Positions 1-8,401 of a stretch of DNA of 64,000 nucleotides are shown piece by piece; the stretch's first letter is position 1, and every line of letters starts with the position of its first letter. The notes below the pieces were generated by a model that worked only from the letters and a program-made list of their open reading frames with translations, searched no databases and was not told where the DNA came from. The position numbers and the translations under genes were made by a program. Location: assembly GCA_002426015.1 (NCBI GenBank), contig DINS01000035.1, positions 47,676 to 111,675 of the forward strand. The letters run 5' to 3'. This DNA comes from Flavobacteriaceae bacterium UBA5534. GTDB lineage: Bacteria; Bacteroidota; Bacteroidia; Flavobacteriales; Flavobacteriaceae.

Positions 1-50
1 AAAGTCAGAAGCAATGAACTATAGCCGGTGTTGTAATGCGTTTTTTATTT

Positions 51-926
51 TTAATACCAAAATTCCATTCCAATTCCTAAACTCAATTCATTAAAAGCGT
101 TTACTTTATAATATTTTAGAAATCCGTAAAATCCTCTGTAATTTTTTTTTATTTCAGCTTGATATTCGCTCAAGTTTTTATAAATCGTTGTTTTGGCGGA
201 TACAGACATTAAAAAAGGTTGTCCAATCCAAGTTCCAATTCCGAATGTTGGTCCAATGGAATTAACATTTTCGTTTTCCGACGTTTTATTATAGTCAATA
301 GTACTTAAGCCAACTATTGCACTAAAATGATTAAAATTAAGACTTGTTTCAACTGAATATGCTGTCAATTCTATATTATTATCATACTCCAAGTTTCTCA
401 AAGAGGAATTGATGTCAGCGTTAAAATCACAACTGACAAAAAGATGATGAAAATTCAAATATGCGTTAAGAAACTTATTTTCTTTTAGATTGGTTTGGTA
501 ACTAATTCCAGTTTTAATTGTAGGCCAATTATAATTTGGTGTAAACGAGATGTTAAATTGTCCTCCAACAGGATTATTAACTAGTCCGCTATTTAAATAA
601 AAACCAATAAGTTTTTCGTCAAACCAATCTATATTACAATCTTCTTTTAAGAAAATTTCAATACTTTTTTCCGTTTCTAACTTGTATTCTAAAGTTTGAA
701 AACCTACAAATGAAAATGAAAGAATTTTTAGAGAGTCAGGTACAGAAATTTTGAAATTTCCGTCAAAGTCGGTCTGGGTTCTAATTTTTGTTCCTTTGAT
801 TACAACATTTACTCCTGGAAGTGGTGTTTTGTCACTTTTTACTTTGACAATTCCATTATACTCTTTTGATTGACAAAATGTAATTCCGCTTGCAAACAAA
901 AATATTAGAAGTAATGTTTTTTTCAA
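51..926 (-). CDS. Secreted CarboxypepD_reg-like protein, probable outer-membrane beta protein
   Basis: A signal peptide (residues 1-18, ending ITFCQ) is followed by a carboxypeptidase-D regulatory-like beta sandwich at about residues 22-92, with the usual GVNVVIKGT, TDFDGNFKISVP and FSFVGFQT blocks. This domain opens many Bacteroidota envelope proteins. The remaining 200 residues are rich in alternating aromatic strands and end in Phe-Trp-Tyr, as in outer-membrane barrels. It is too short for a TonB receptor and has no plug. Function and ligand are unknown. It stands alone on the minus strand and the 188 bp up to the next gene hold only A/T-rich sequence. Confidence 0.6.
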   Translation of the reverse strand: MKKTLLLIFLFASGITFCQSKEYNGIVKVKSDKTPLPGVNVVIKGTKIRTQTDFDGNFKISVPDSLKILSFSFVGFQTLEYKLETEKSIEIFLKEDCNIDWFDEKLIGFYLNSGLVNNPVGGQFNISFTPNYNWPTIKTGISYQTNLKENKFLNAYLNFHHLFVSCDFNADINSSLRNLEYDNNIELTAYSVETSLNFNHFSAIVGLSTIDYNKTSENENVNSIGPTFGIGTWIGQPFLMSVSAKTTIYKNLSEYQAEIKKNYRGFYGFLKYYKVNAFNELSLGIGMEFWY

Positions 927-1113
927 AGTCGGTTAGTTTAATTTGGGTTCAATTTATTTAGAATTTTTATTTTGAAAAATTCATATTGAGTAAAACTATA
1001 ATTTAAATGAGTAAACGGGTCAAAATGCATTACAATGCGACGATATGGATTGTTTCAATTATCTATATCGACAGTTAAACGAAGTTCGCTTTTTTTTCTG
1101 ACTAAATCAAGCT

Positions 1114-1359
1114 CTAAATTTTAGGTTTAGAAAGATAGTTTATAAACGAGTATAATGACACCAACGCCCAAACGCCTTCTAATACAATAAATGGCCAATA
1201 CCATAACAGGATGGAAGCGATACAAGCCATTGTTGCTCCTATAAGATTAAGAAGAATAAATGACAAAGATTTGGTTGAAATGTTACCTGTAACATTCAAA
1301 AAATAGGCGAGGAGTATTTGTAATACTCCAATGGTGCCAAGCCAGTCTGTTACATTCAT
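1114..1359 (-). CDS. Small integral membrane protein, CBU_0592-like
   Basis: An 81-aa protein with three hydrophobic segments (about residues 5-24, 30-52 and 55-75) and a short basic C-terminus. The layout and the N-terminal Asp-Trp-Leu-Gly-Thr-x-Gly resemble the small membrane proteins often labelled CBU_0592-like, whose function is unknown. Its start codon lies 2 nt after the stop of the upstream acetyltransferase gene, so it is probably the last gene of the long minus-strand run that begins at thrA. No catalytic residues are visible. Confidence 0.6.
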   Translation of the reverse strand: MNVTDWLGTIGVLQILLAYFLNVTGNISTKSLSFILLNLIGATMACIASILLWYWPFIVLEGVWALVSLYSFINYLSKPKI

Positions 1360-1361
1360 AA

Positions 1362-1877
1362 TTAGTACGTTAAAAGCATTTGATGATTAGGATTGGAATG
1401 TGTTTTGGAAATCTCAAAATCATGGCTTCCGATGATCTTAAAACCAAGGTTATTGTAAAATTTAATGGCTTTAGTATTTTCAACCCAAACAAATAACCAC
1501 ATACCAGCTTGTTGGTGCTTCTTTGATAGTTGCACATTGAAATTAAAAAGTTCCAAACCGAGTTTTAAATGATGATAGTCTGAAAGCAAATACAGACGCT
1601 CTAATTTGGTAACATTTTTATAGTCAATATTTTTGTGAGGCACATCAAAAATAATCTTTGAATAGCCTATTGGTGTTTCATTATGATAAATGATATAAAA
1701 ATGGTTTTTGGAGTCTTGTAATTCTTCTGTAAACGTAGTTTCATTAAACTTTAAACTTACGTAGGCATCAATATCTTCTTTAGAAGCGCTCATGCCATGA
1801 GATTCTATAAATGAGGTTTTCCCAATGTGTACAAGCAACTTGGCATCTTTGACTGTGGCGCGAACTATGGTGTTCAT
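1362..1877 (-). CDS. GNAT-family N-acetyltransferase
   Basis: A 171-aa protein with the GNAT fold order: an N-terminal beta1-alpha1 (IVRATVKDAKLL), central strands with LERLYLLSDYHH leading to the acetyl-CoA loop, then the C-terminal NTKAIKFYNNLGF element seen in most family members. The pyrophosphate-binding Q/RxxGxG/A motif is degenerate (HHLKLGLELF). The substrate cannot be predicted. The start ATG overlaps the stop of the upstream lipoprotein gene by one base (TAATG), which indicates translational coupling. It could act on a small metabolite or a protein N-terminus. Confidence 0.75.
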   Translation of the reverse strand: MNTIVRATVKDAKLLVHIGKTSFIESHGMSASKEDIDAYVSLKFNETTFTEELQDSKNHFYIIYHNETPIGYSKIIFDVPHKNIDYKNVTKLERLYLLSDYHHLKLGLELFNFNVQLSKKHQQAGMWLFVWVENTKAIKFYNNLGFKIIGSHDFEISKTHSNPNHQMLLTY

Positions 1878-2665
1878 TATTTGTTATTTATTTTGTACTT
1901 AAATGATGTTTTTATTTTTATAATAGTGTCGTTGTCAAAAAGAACCGTTGATTTAGACTTTGGAAAGCCAATTGAATCAAAATTCAAGGTATCAATTTGG
2001 AGAAATTCATTTTCCAATTTGTGACTTTTATTTATTGTTGTTATGACTTTCTCTAACTTTCCAGCTTTCCATTCATAAGTCTTAATGATTTTTTGAACTC
2101 TGTATTCTGATGAGTATGATGGAAACCCTCTATTCTGTATTGTTTTGATTAAATTGAATTTACTATCATATACAAAACGAGTGGTATCAGTAATGATTCC
2201 ATCGTCGTTTGGATGTAAATTAATTTTTATTATTGGCTTTTCATTCACTATAGTATAATAGTAAGACGAGTCAATTTCATTTTCATTATTTATACTATAA
2301 ATCTTGTTTTTTCTTCTTGACCATTTATAATGTTCTTTACTTTCATAATCACTGAAAACAGTTTTACTAACTAAAAAATTTAAGGAATCAAAGACATATG
2401 TGTTCTCGCAACACATAAAGCTTCTGATTTTTTGATGGATGAAATTATCATGGTTATAAAAAAGAGTTATTGTGTCACCTTCATTCAAGTTACTTATTTT
2501 TCCGGCTCTAATTATTTCAAAAACAGAATCTACATTCATTGTTCTCATTAGATATGGAATATTATCGATAAATTCAACTTTTATTGGTTCAAGAGATTGA
2601 TTTTCAAATTTTGATGAACAAGAATATATGCTTGCTATAATAATTAATAAAACTATTATCTTCAT
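1877..2665 (-). CDS. Hypothetical lipoprotein
   Basis: 262 aa with a lipoprotein signal peptide (IASIYSC, lipidated Cys at residue 16). The mature part is rich in beta-forming, Tyr- and Asn-rich segments without Cys clusters except a Cys-Cys near residue 85. Short repeats of charged strands (for example DTTRFVYDSKFNLIKT) resemble the sheet proteins of the Bacteroidota envelope. I recognise no family. It starts 4 nt after the thrC stop and is followed by the acetyltransferase with a one-base overlap, so it is probably a read-through passenger of the threonine operon. Confidence 0.6.
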   Translation of the reverse strand: MKIIVLLIIIASIYSCSSKFENQSLEPIKVEFIDNIPYLMRTMNVDSVFEIIRAGKISNLNEGDTITLFYNHDNFIHQKIRSFMCCENTYVFDSLNFLVSKTVFSDYESKEHYKWSRRKNKIYSINNENEIDSSYYYTIVNEKPIIKINLHPNDDGIITDTTRFVYDSKFNLIKTIQNRGFPSYSSEYRVQKIIKTYEWKAGKLEKVITTINKSHKLENEFLQIDTLNFDSIGFPKSKSTVLFDNDTIIKIKTSFKYKINNK

Positions 2666-2669
2666 ATGT

Positions 2670-3965
2670 TTATCTTTTCAATAAATAATCTTTCAATTCA
2701 TCATAGTTAGAAATCTCAATGGACTTTTTCTTCTTGTCCATAACCGCTTCAATCTGTGCTGGCAAATCGATGTTTTCTCTAATGACTTCTTCAACCACAT
2801 CTAAAAACTTGGTTGGATGCGCAGTTTCCAGAAATACACAATGTGCTTCTGGATTGGTTTTAAGATGTTCTTTACAACCCAAATAACCAACAGCACCATG
2901 AGGATCTGCGATGTAGTTGTAATCGTTGTATAATTCTTTCAAGGCCTCACGAGTTTGATAATCGGTAAAACTGTAAGATGACAAGTTGTTTTTCAACGCC
3001 TTAAAATCGTTTTTATAAATTTCCTGTATCCTTATAAAGTTACTCGGATTCCCAACATCCATCGCATTGCTAATGGTTTGGATAGATGGTTTTGGTTCAT
3101 ATAATTGCGTTGTCAAATAGGTAGTTACCACATTATTGGCATTATTGGCAGCCACAAAGTGGTGAATGGGCAACCCTAATTGTTGTGCCATCATGCCAGC
3201 GCAAATGTTTCCAAAATTACCGCTTGGCACAGAAAACACAATGTTTTTATGTGTTTTGTGCAACTGCTTGTAGGCAAAAAAGAAATAAAATAGTTGTGGC
3301 AACCAACGTGCTACGTTAATCGAATTGGCTGATGTCAATTGCATTTTGCTTGTTAACTCTTCATCTAAAAAAGCACGTTTTACCATATCCTGACAATCGT
3401 CAAATACGCCATCGACCTCAAGCGCTGTGATGTTTTTTCCAAGCGTGGTCAATTGTTTTTCTTGGATATCACTTACTTTTCCACTAGGATAAAGAATAAC
3501 AACGTTTACACCTTTTACACCAAGAAAACCATTTGCAACAGCACCTCCAGTATCGCCAGAAGTTGCGACTAAAACGGTCACTTCTTTAGTGTTCTCTTTG
3601 TTAAAATGACCAAGACAGCGTGCCATAAATCGTGCACCAACATCTTTGAACGCCATGGTTGGTCCATGGAATAGTTCCAAAGTGGAAACATTATTATTAA
3701 TTTCAACGACAGGAAAATCGAACGAAAGAGTTTCTGCGATAATTGTTTTTAAAATGCTATCAGGAATATCAGACGATACAAATTGTTTAATAGCTTCGAA
3801 GGCTATTTCTTCATGTGATAACGTATCAATTTTGTCAAAAAATGACTTTGGGAGCGGTGTAATCGAATCAGGAAAATACAAACCTTTGTCTGGTGCCAAA
3901 CCTCTAACAACAGCATCTTTAAAGGATGCGTTTGGTGCTTTTTTATTTAGTGAGTAGTAGTTCAT
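2670..3965 (-). CDS. thrC: Threonine synthase
   Basis: PLP enzyme converting O-phospho-L-homoserine to L-threonine, the last step of the pathway. The start MNYYSLNKKAPNASF is chosen because threonine synthases begin this way; the upstream in-frame extension begins only with TTG and adds unrelated residues. The PLP lysine is Lys107 in HGPTMAFKD, and the phosphate-binding TSGDTGGAVA follows. Length (431 aa) is normal for the bacterial class. It is the fourth gene of the thrA-methyltransferase-thrB-thrC run. A 113-bp gap separates it from thrB and contains a 14-codon frame (3968-4012) whose stop is 2 nt before the thrC ATG. Confidence 0.95.
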   Translation of the reverse strand: MNYYSLNKKAPNASFKDAVVRGLAPDKGLYFPDSITPLPKSFFDKIDTLSHEEIAFEAIKQFVSSDIPDSILKTIIAETLSFDFPVVEINNNVSTLELFHGPTMAFKDVGARFMARCLGHFNKENTKEVTVLVATSGDTGGAVANGFLGVKGVNVVILYPSGKVSDIQEKQLTTLGKNITALEVDGVFDDCQDMVKRAFLDEELTSKMQLTSANSINVARWLPQLFYFFFAYKQLHKTHKNIVFSVPSGNFGNICAGMMAQQLGLPIHHFVAANNANNVVTTYLTTQLYEPKPSIQTISNAMDVGNPSNFIRIQEIYKNDFKALKNNLSSYSFTDYQTREALKELYNDYNYIADPHGAVGYLGCKEHLKTNPEAHCVFLETAHPTKFLDVVEEVIRENIDLPAQIEAVMDKKKKSIEISNYDELKDYLLKR

Positions 3966-4078
3966 TACTAATAGTGTCTTAATCGTTTTTTTGTTGATTT
4001 GTTTATGGTCATTGTGAGGCAAATTTACTTTGTTTCCTTTTATAAGATTACCACGTCACATTGTTCGTCGTAACGACA

Positions 4079-5002
4079 TCAACTTAATATTTTCATTCCT
4101 TGTACATTAATCTTAGACACATAAGTTTCGAAAGCAATATCAGTTTTTGAATATACATTTCTAATCGCTTGTTCTACTTTTTTTGCCTTTCCAATACCTT
4201 CACTTAATGCAAATATTGATGGTCCAGAGCCAGAAATTCCAGTTCCTAAAGCGTGTGTATTTGTAGCTAATTTAACATCATTAAAAAACGGAATTAGTTT
4301 ACTTCTATAAGGTTCCACAATGACATCTTTAAGCGAGCGACTAATCAAATCATAATCATTGGTGTGTAAGGCATGTACCAAACTACCAACGTTAGCCCAT
4401 TGCGTAATTGCTTTTTTAAGTTCAACTTCTTTTGGCAAAATTGCCCTAGCTTCAGACGTCTTTACTTCAATTTGAGGGTGGATGATAGTCACGTACAAAT
4501 CATCAGGTGTTGGTAATTGCAACACTTCCAAAGGGCTGACACCTCTCACTAGCGTAAATCCGCCAAAAATAGCAGGAGCGATGTTGTCGGCATGTTCGCT
4601 GCCACTGGCCAAAGCCTCACCTTTCATTGCGAAATTGATGAGTTGTGTTTTGTTATATGGTCGTCCAAGCAATTCGTTGATGGCAAAGACACTTCCTGCG
4701 GCACTTGCCGAACTGCTGCCAATACCACTGCCTGGTTTGATTTTTTTATAGATTTCGATTTCAAATCCACAATTGGGTTTGGCATCATTATATAACGCCA
4801 ATGCTGAAACTCCAGCGACATTTTTATCTGCTTCAAAAGGTAAATCATAGCCTACTATTTTAGTGATATGTATGCCTTTTTCAGTTGTTTTTCTGATAAT
4901 CATTTCATCTCCAATAGTATCCAAGCAAAACCCAAGGACATCAAATCCGCAGGATACGTTGGCGACTGTTGCTGGTGAAAATATTTTTAGTTCATTTTTC
5001 AA
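4079..5002 (-). CDS. thrB: Homoserine kinase
   Basis: GHMP-family kinase that phosphorylates L-homoserine. The N-terminal FSPATVANVSCGFDVLG and the ATP loop KPGSGIGSSSASAAG (about residues 89-103) are diagnostic, and the C-terminal GTGISGSGPSIFAL motif 3 is present. Length 307 aa is normal. The start codon is TTG at 5002-5000, overlapping the stop of the methyltransferase as TTGA. No ATG or GTG lies in frame before the protein would become too long. This weak start and overlap suggest coupling to translation of the upstream gene. Confidence 0.95.
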   Translation of the reverse strand: MKNELKIFSPATVANVSCGFDVLGFCLDTIGDEMIIRKTTEKGIHITKIVGYDLPFEADKNVAGVSALALYNDAKPNCGFEIEIYKKIKPGSGIGSSSASAAGSVFAINELLGRPYNKTQLINFAMKGEALASGSEHADNIAPAIFGGFTLVRGVSPLEVLQLPTPDDLYVTIIHPQIEVKTSEARAILPKEVELKKAITQWANVGSLVHALHTNDYDLISRSLKDVIVEPYRSKLIPFFNDVKLATNTHALGTGISGSGPSIFALSEGIGKAKKVEQAIRNVYSKTDIAFETYVSKINVQGMKILS

Positions 5003-5655
5003 ATCATTTGTTTTAATTGTGAAATGATAATAAGGTCGTTATTGGTTTTTCCGTTGTCGTATTGAAATACGCTTCTTTTTATCTCTAATATCTCAAACTG
5101 TGAAGTCTCTAAGGCCGAAACGAGATAGTCTGCTTCATGATAATGAATGTACATTGCAGTATCAGAATCTCCAGAACTTGAAGTTTCATAACCAGATTTT
5201 TCATAGAGGCCTTCCATGGTGCTCAAATATAAAATACCATTAGGATTTAATGTTTTTGAACAATCACCAATAAATTGAATGGCTTCTTTTTTGGTTAAAT
5301 AAGGCAATCCAAAGCCACAAACAATACCATCAAATTTTTGATTTAATTGTAATACAGCTCTGCAATCAAATATTTTAAAAATAGCGTTAGGATTATTGGC
5401 CTTTGCCAAAGCAATCATTTTTTCTGATAGATCAATTCCTAATAGTTGAAAGTCGGTGCGTTTTGATAATAGATATTTTGAAATGTTTCCAGGACCACAG
5501 GCAGCGTCTAAAACCGTTGCTTTATTGGCGTTGATAGATTCACAAAACATATCCAATGAGTTGTCATACAAATTCAGATTCATAAACTTATCTTGGTATT
5601 CTTGAGCATAAGCGTCAAAAATTTGAATGGTATGTTTTGTTCTATTTAAAATCAC
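4999..5655 (-). CDS. Class I SAM-dependent methyltransferase inside the thr operon
   Basis: A 218-aa Rossmann-fold methyltransferase. Motif I is VLDAACGPGNIS (about residues 49-60), the acidic residue after strand 2 is in LLGIDLS, and the strand-4 region is FDGIVCGFGLPYL. The substrate is unknown. The gene sits 26 nt after thrA and overlaps thrB by 4 nt, so it is co-transcribed with threonine biosynthesis. Nothing in known threonine synthesis needs a methyl transfer. It may act on a pathway intermediate, a damaged metabolite or something unrelated. Confidence 0.85.
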   Translation of the reverse strand: MILNRTKHTIQIFDAYAQEYQDKFMNLNLYDNSLDMFCESINANKATVLDAACGPGNISKYLLSKRTDFQLLGIDLSEKMIALAKANNPNAIFKIFDCRAVLQLNQKFDGIVCGFGLPYLTKKEAIQFIGDCSKTLNPNGILYLSTMEGLYEKSGYETSSSGDSDTAMYIHYHEADYLVSALETSQFEILEIKRSVFQYDNGKTNNDLIIISQLKQMI

Positions 5656-5681
5656 TTTTTTAATATTTTACTGAATACTGC

Positions 5682-8126
5682 TTACTTATTTCCAGCTCTA
5701 ATAATATCAGCAAACAATCCGGAAGCCGTTACATCAGCTCCTGCACCTGCACCTTTGATGATCATGGGTTGCTCTGGATAACGCTCTGTATAAAACATAA
5801 CGATATTGTCTTTTCCTTTTAAATTATAAAAAGGATGGCCTTGCGGAATTTCTTGCAATCCAACTTTTGCTTTTCCATTGTTGAATTCAGCTACATATTT
5901 CAATTGGCTTCCATTTGCCTTTGCTGAAGCATATAATTTTTGAAAATGGTTTTCATCAGCAATCAAGGTCTTGTAAAAATCATCAACCGATTTGCTTTCC
6001 AAATTAGCTTTTGTAAGGAAAGATTCATTAACAATCTCTTCCAGATTCATTTCTGTTCCGCTCTCACGAGCCAAAATAAGGATTTTTCGGGCGACATCCA
6101 CACCGCTTAAGTCAATTCTTGGATCTGGTTCGGTGTAACCTTCAACTTGTGCTTGTTTGACCACGTCATGGAACTTTGTTGTATCATCAAAATTATTGAA
6201 AACAAAATTCAAACTTCCTGATAACACCGCCTTGATAGAAGTTATCTTATCTCCAGAAGCAATTAAATGGTTCAAGGTATCGATAATCGGTAAGCCTGCA
6301 CCAACATTGGTTTCAAATAAAAATGGCGCACTGTATTTTTTTGATAAGTATTTCAGTTCGCTATAATTTTCATAAGCACTAGAACAGGCAATTTTGTTGC
6401 AGGCGACCACTGCAATATTTTGTCTTAAATAATCTGCATATAAATTGGAAACATCTTCATTGGCAGTGACATCCACAAAAATGCTGTTGCGCAAATTGAG
6501 ACGTTTTATTTCGTCCATAAAACCTTGTAAAGAAGCTGGTCGTCCTTCTTTTAGTTGGTTTTTCCAATCTTTTAGAGATAAACCATTATCATCAAAAATC
6601 ATGAGTCGCGAATTGGATAAACCTACGACTCGTAGATTCAATTTCAGATTTTCTTTCAAATACTTACGTTGTTGTTTAATTTGCTCTACCAATTTTTCAC
6701 CAACATTTCCGACTCCTGTGATAAAGACATTCAACTGTTTGATATTACCTTCAAAAAAGGCTTCATGTAGTGTATTCAATGCTTTTTTGACATCATTTTG
6801 AGTAATCACTGCCGAAATGTTTCGTTCTGAAGCGCCTTGGGCAACTGCTCTGATGTTGATGTTGTTTTTACCTAACGAACTGAACATACGTCCACTAATA
6901 CCTTGATGGTTCTTCATATTGTCACCAACCAATGCGATGATAGAGAGCTCCTTTTCGACAATGATTGGATCAATTTTTCGTAGTGAAATTTCATTTTCAA
7001 AAGTTGCATCTACAGATATTTGTGCACGTTCGGCATCTTTTTCATCAATCCCAAAACAGATGGAATGTTCAGAAGACGATTGAGTAATAAGGATGATGTT
7101 GATTTTTTCATTAGCCAAGGTTTCAAACAAACGCTTTGAAAATCCAGGAATACCGACCATGCCACTACCTTGTAAGGTCAATAAGGCAATGTTACTTATA
7201 TTACTGATACCTTTTGCTGGTGATGTTTTTCCGTTGCCTTTTTGAGAGATAATGGTTCCTACGGCATCAGGCTCTAGAGTGTTTTTGATATGGATTGGAA
7301 TATTCAAATCCAAAACTGGCTGAACCGTTGGTGGATATAGTACCTTGGCTCCAAAATGTGACAGTTCCATGGCCTCTTGATATGATAAATTTTCAATAGG
7401 ATAGGCCTGTTTTACCAATTTTGGATTGGCAGTGTACATACCGCTTACGTCGGTCCAAATTTCCAACTGTTCAACCTTAAGGGCAGCTGCAACAATGGCA
7501 GCAGTAAAGTCAGAACCTCCACGACCTAAAGTTGTGATCTCACCAAGGTTGGATTTTGAAATGAACCCAGGAAGAATCGTAATATGTTGTCTTGCGGCTT
7601 TAAAATAATTAGAAATATTTTCATTGGTCTGTTTATAATTGACTTCCGCTTTTGTAAAATTTGAATTCGTTATGATCAAATCTTGACTATTTTTTACTTC
7701 TGCATCCATATGACGACTGTGCATGGTCCGCGTAATGAGGTAAGAGGACAATAATTCTCCATAACTCACCAGTTTATCAGTAGTCTTTGGTGATAGTTCA
7801 TTAATGAGGTAAATACCATCCAAAAGACTTTTTAAGCCATTAAACTTGGCCTCAAGATGTTCTGAAATGGAATCACTTTTATTGGGTATCAATTCATCAA
7901 TGATATTAAAGTGTATTGTTTTTATATCCCGAAAAACGGATAAGTAAGTTTCATTTTTATTTTGGGCTAATGTTCCTGCTTTAAGCAATTTATCAGTAAT
8001 GCCTCCAACTGCCGACACCACACAAATGATGCGGTCTTGTTTTGCTTTTTGCTCTAAAATTTTGATAACATTATTGATGTTATGTGCAGAACCGACGGAT
8101 GTGCCTCCAAATTTTAATACTAACAT
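5682..8126 (-). CDS. thrA: Bifunctional aspartokinase / homoserine dehydrogenase
   Basis: 814-aa fusion catalysing the first and third steps from aspartate to threonine. The aspartokinase domain (about 1-290) begins MLVLKFGGTSVGSA and carries GRGGSDFTAA. Paired ACT regulatory domains lie at about 310-450 (LLTLQGSGMVGIPG, IALVGDNMKN). The homoserine dehydrogenase domain starts near residue 460 with the NAD(P) loop TGVGNVGEKL and contains CNKIA and the GYTEPDPRIDLSGVDVARK signature. The start at 8126 is preferred to an upstream TTG in the same frame because KFGGTS normally lies within ten residues of the start. A Thr-rich leader peptide precedes it, suggesting attenuation by charged tRNA-Thr. 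Confidence 0.96.
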   Translation of the reverse strand: MLVLKFGGTSVGSAHNINNVIKILEQKAKQDRIICVVSAVGGITDKLLKAGTLAQNKNETYLSVFRDIKTIHFNIIDELIPNKSDSISEHLEAKFNGLKSLLDGIYLINELSPKTTDKLVSYGELLSSYLITRTMHSRHMDAEVKNSQDLIITNSNFTKAEVNYKQTNENISNYFKAARQHITILPGFISKSNLGEITTLGRGGSDFTAAIVAAALKVEQLEIWTDVSGMYTANPKLVKQAYPIENLSYQEAMELSHFGAKVLYPPTVQPVLDLNIPIHIKNTLEPDAVGTIISQKGNGKTSPAKGISNISNIALLTLQGSGMVGIPGFSKRLFETLANEKINIILITQSSSEHSICFGIDEKDAERAQISVDATFENEISLRKIDPIIVEKELSIIALVGDNMKNHQGISGRMFSSLGKNNINIRAVAQGASERNISAVITQNDVKKALNTLHEAFFEGNIKQLNVFITGVGNVGEKLVEQIKQQRKYLKENLKLNLRVVGLSNSRLMIFDDNGLSLKDWKNQLKEGRPASLQGFMDEIKRLNLRNSIFVDVTANEDVSNLYADYLRQNIAVVACNKIACSSAYENYSELKYLSKKYSAPFLFETNVGAGLPIIDTLNHLIASGDKITSIKAVLSGSLNFVFNNFDDTTKFHDVVKQAQVEGYTEPDPRIDLSGVDVARKILILARESGTEMNLEEIVNESFLTKANLESKSVDDFYKTLIADENHFQKLYASAKANGSQLKYVAEFNNGKAKVGLQEIPQGHPFYNLKGKDNIVMFYTERYPEQPMIIKGAGAGADVTASGLFADIIRAGNK

Positions 8127-8151
8127 AGTTGATTGGTTATAAAAGTGTTTG

Positions 8152-8175
8152 AAAAAATGCAATTAAAAAGATTGC
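8152..8175 (-). promoter_or_regulatory. thrA leader: Candidate attenuator hairpin between leader peptide and thrA
   Basis: On the minus strand GCAAT (8175-8171), a 7-nt loop and ATTGC (8163-8159) form a 5-bp stem followed by A and six T residues. It sits 27 nt after the leader-peptide stop and 25 nt before thrA. The stem is short, so it is only a candidate terminator. A second small hairpin, AACCC-TTTG-GGGTT, overlaps the last codons of the leader peptide and could be the competing structure. Confidence 0.35.
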
Positions 8176-8202
8176 GAAAAAGGACGAGGAAATAATTAGC
8201 AG

Positions 8203-8295
8203 TTAACCCCAAAGGGTTGTAGTAACCACAGAAGTAGTGCCTCCAAACGAGTTGGAAGACAAATAGAAGTTGAATATGTGACTTGAGTGATACAT
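8203..8295 (-). CDS. thrL: Threonine-operon leader peptide (putative)
   Basis: A 30-codon frame starting ATG TAT CAC and ending Phe-Gly-Gly-Thr-Thr-Ser-Val-Val-Thr-Thr-Thr-Leu-Trp-Gly-stop. Five of residues 20-27 are Thr, with three consecutive Thr codons near the end, as in classical attenuation leaders. The ATG lies about a dozen bases after the presumed transcription start of a perfect TAnnTTTG promoter box, and thrA starts 76 nt after the stop. Ribosome stalling at the Thr run when charged tRNA-Thr is low would be expected to relieve termination before thrA. A longer frame covers the same DNA in another phase but has no Thr run or homology that I recognise. Confidence 0.65.
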   Translation of the reverse strand: MYHSSHIFNFYLSSNSFGGTTSVVTTTLWG

Positions 8296-8313
8296 TTTTT
8301 ATGCTATACCTTT

Positions 8314-8321
8314 CAAATGTA
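8314..8321 (-). promoter_or_regulatory. Bacteroidota -7 promoter box for the thr operon
   Basis: The minus-strand sequence TACATTTG matches the TAnnTTTG consensus exactly. It ends 18 nt before the leader-peptide ATG, so the mRNA would begin just upstream of the leader. No clear TTTG -33 element is visible; the region upstream is T-rich. Confidence 0.55.
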
Positions 8322-8364
8322 TTATTTTTACTGTAATAAAAAAATAAAACACTCATTTTTAGAG

Positions 8365-8383
8365 CGAATAACCAATTTATTCG
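8365..8383. promoter_or_regulatory. Inverted repeat in the thr/nnr divergent intergenic region
   Basis: CGAATAA-CCAAT-TTATTCG, a perfect 7-bp inverted repeat with a 5-nt spacer. It lies 19 bp before the NAD(P)HX-repair gene and about 44 bp upstream of the thr -7 box. It could be a regulator operator or a chance palindrome in A/T-rich DNA. Confidence 0.25.
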
Positions 8384-8401
8384 TTAAAAAGAATTCAGAT
8401 A

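Noticed and set aside
1827..2024. 65-codon plus-strand frame over the acetyltransferase/lipoprotein junction
   Set aside because: Antisense shadow of two coupled genes with no supporting signal.
8120..8356. 78-codon minus-strand frame overlapping the thr leader region
   Set aside because: It overlaps the start of thrA in another frame, is hydrophobic only through T-rich DNA, and conflicts with the better supported 30-codon Thr-rich leader.
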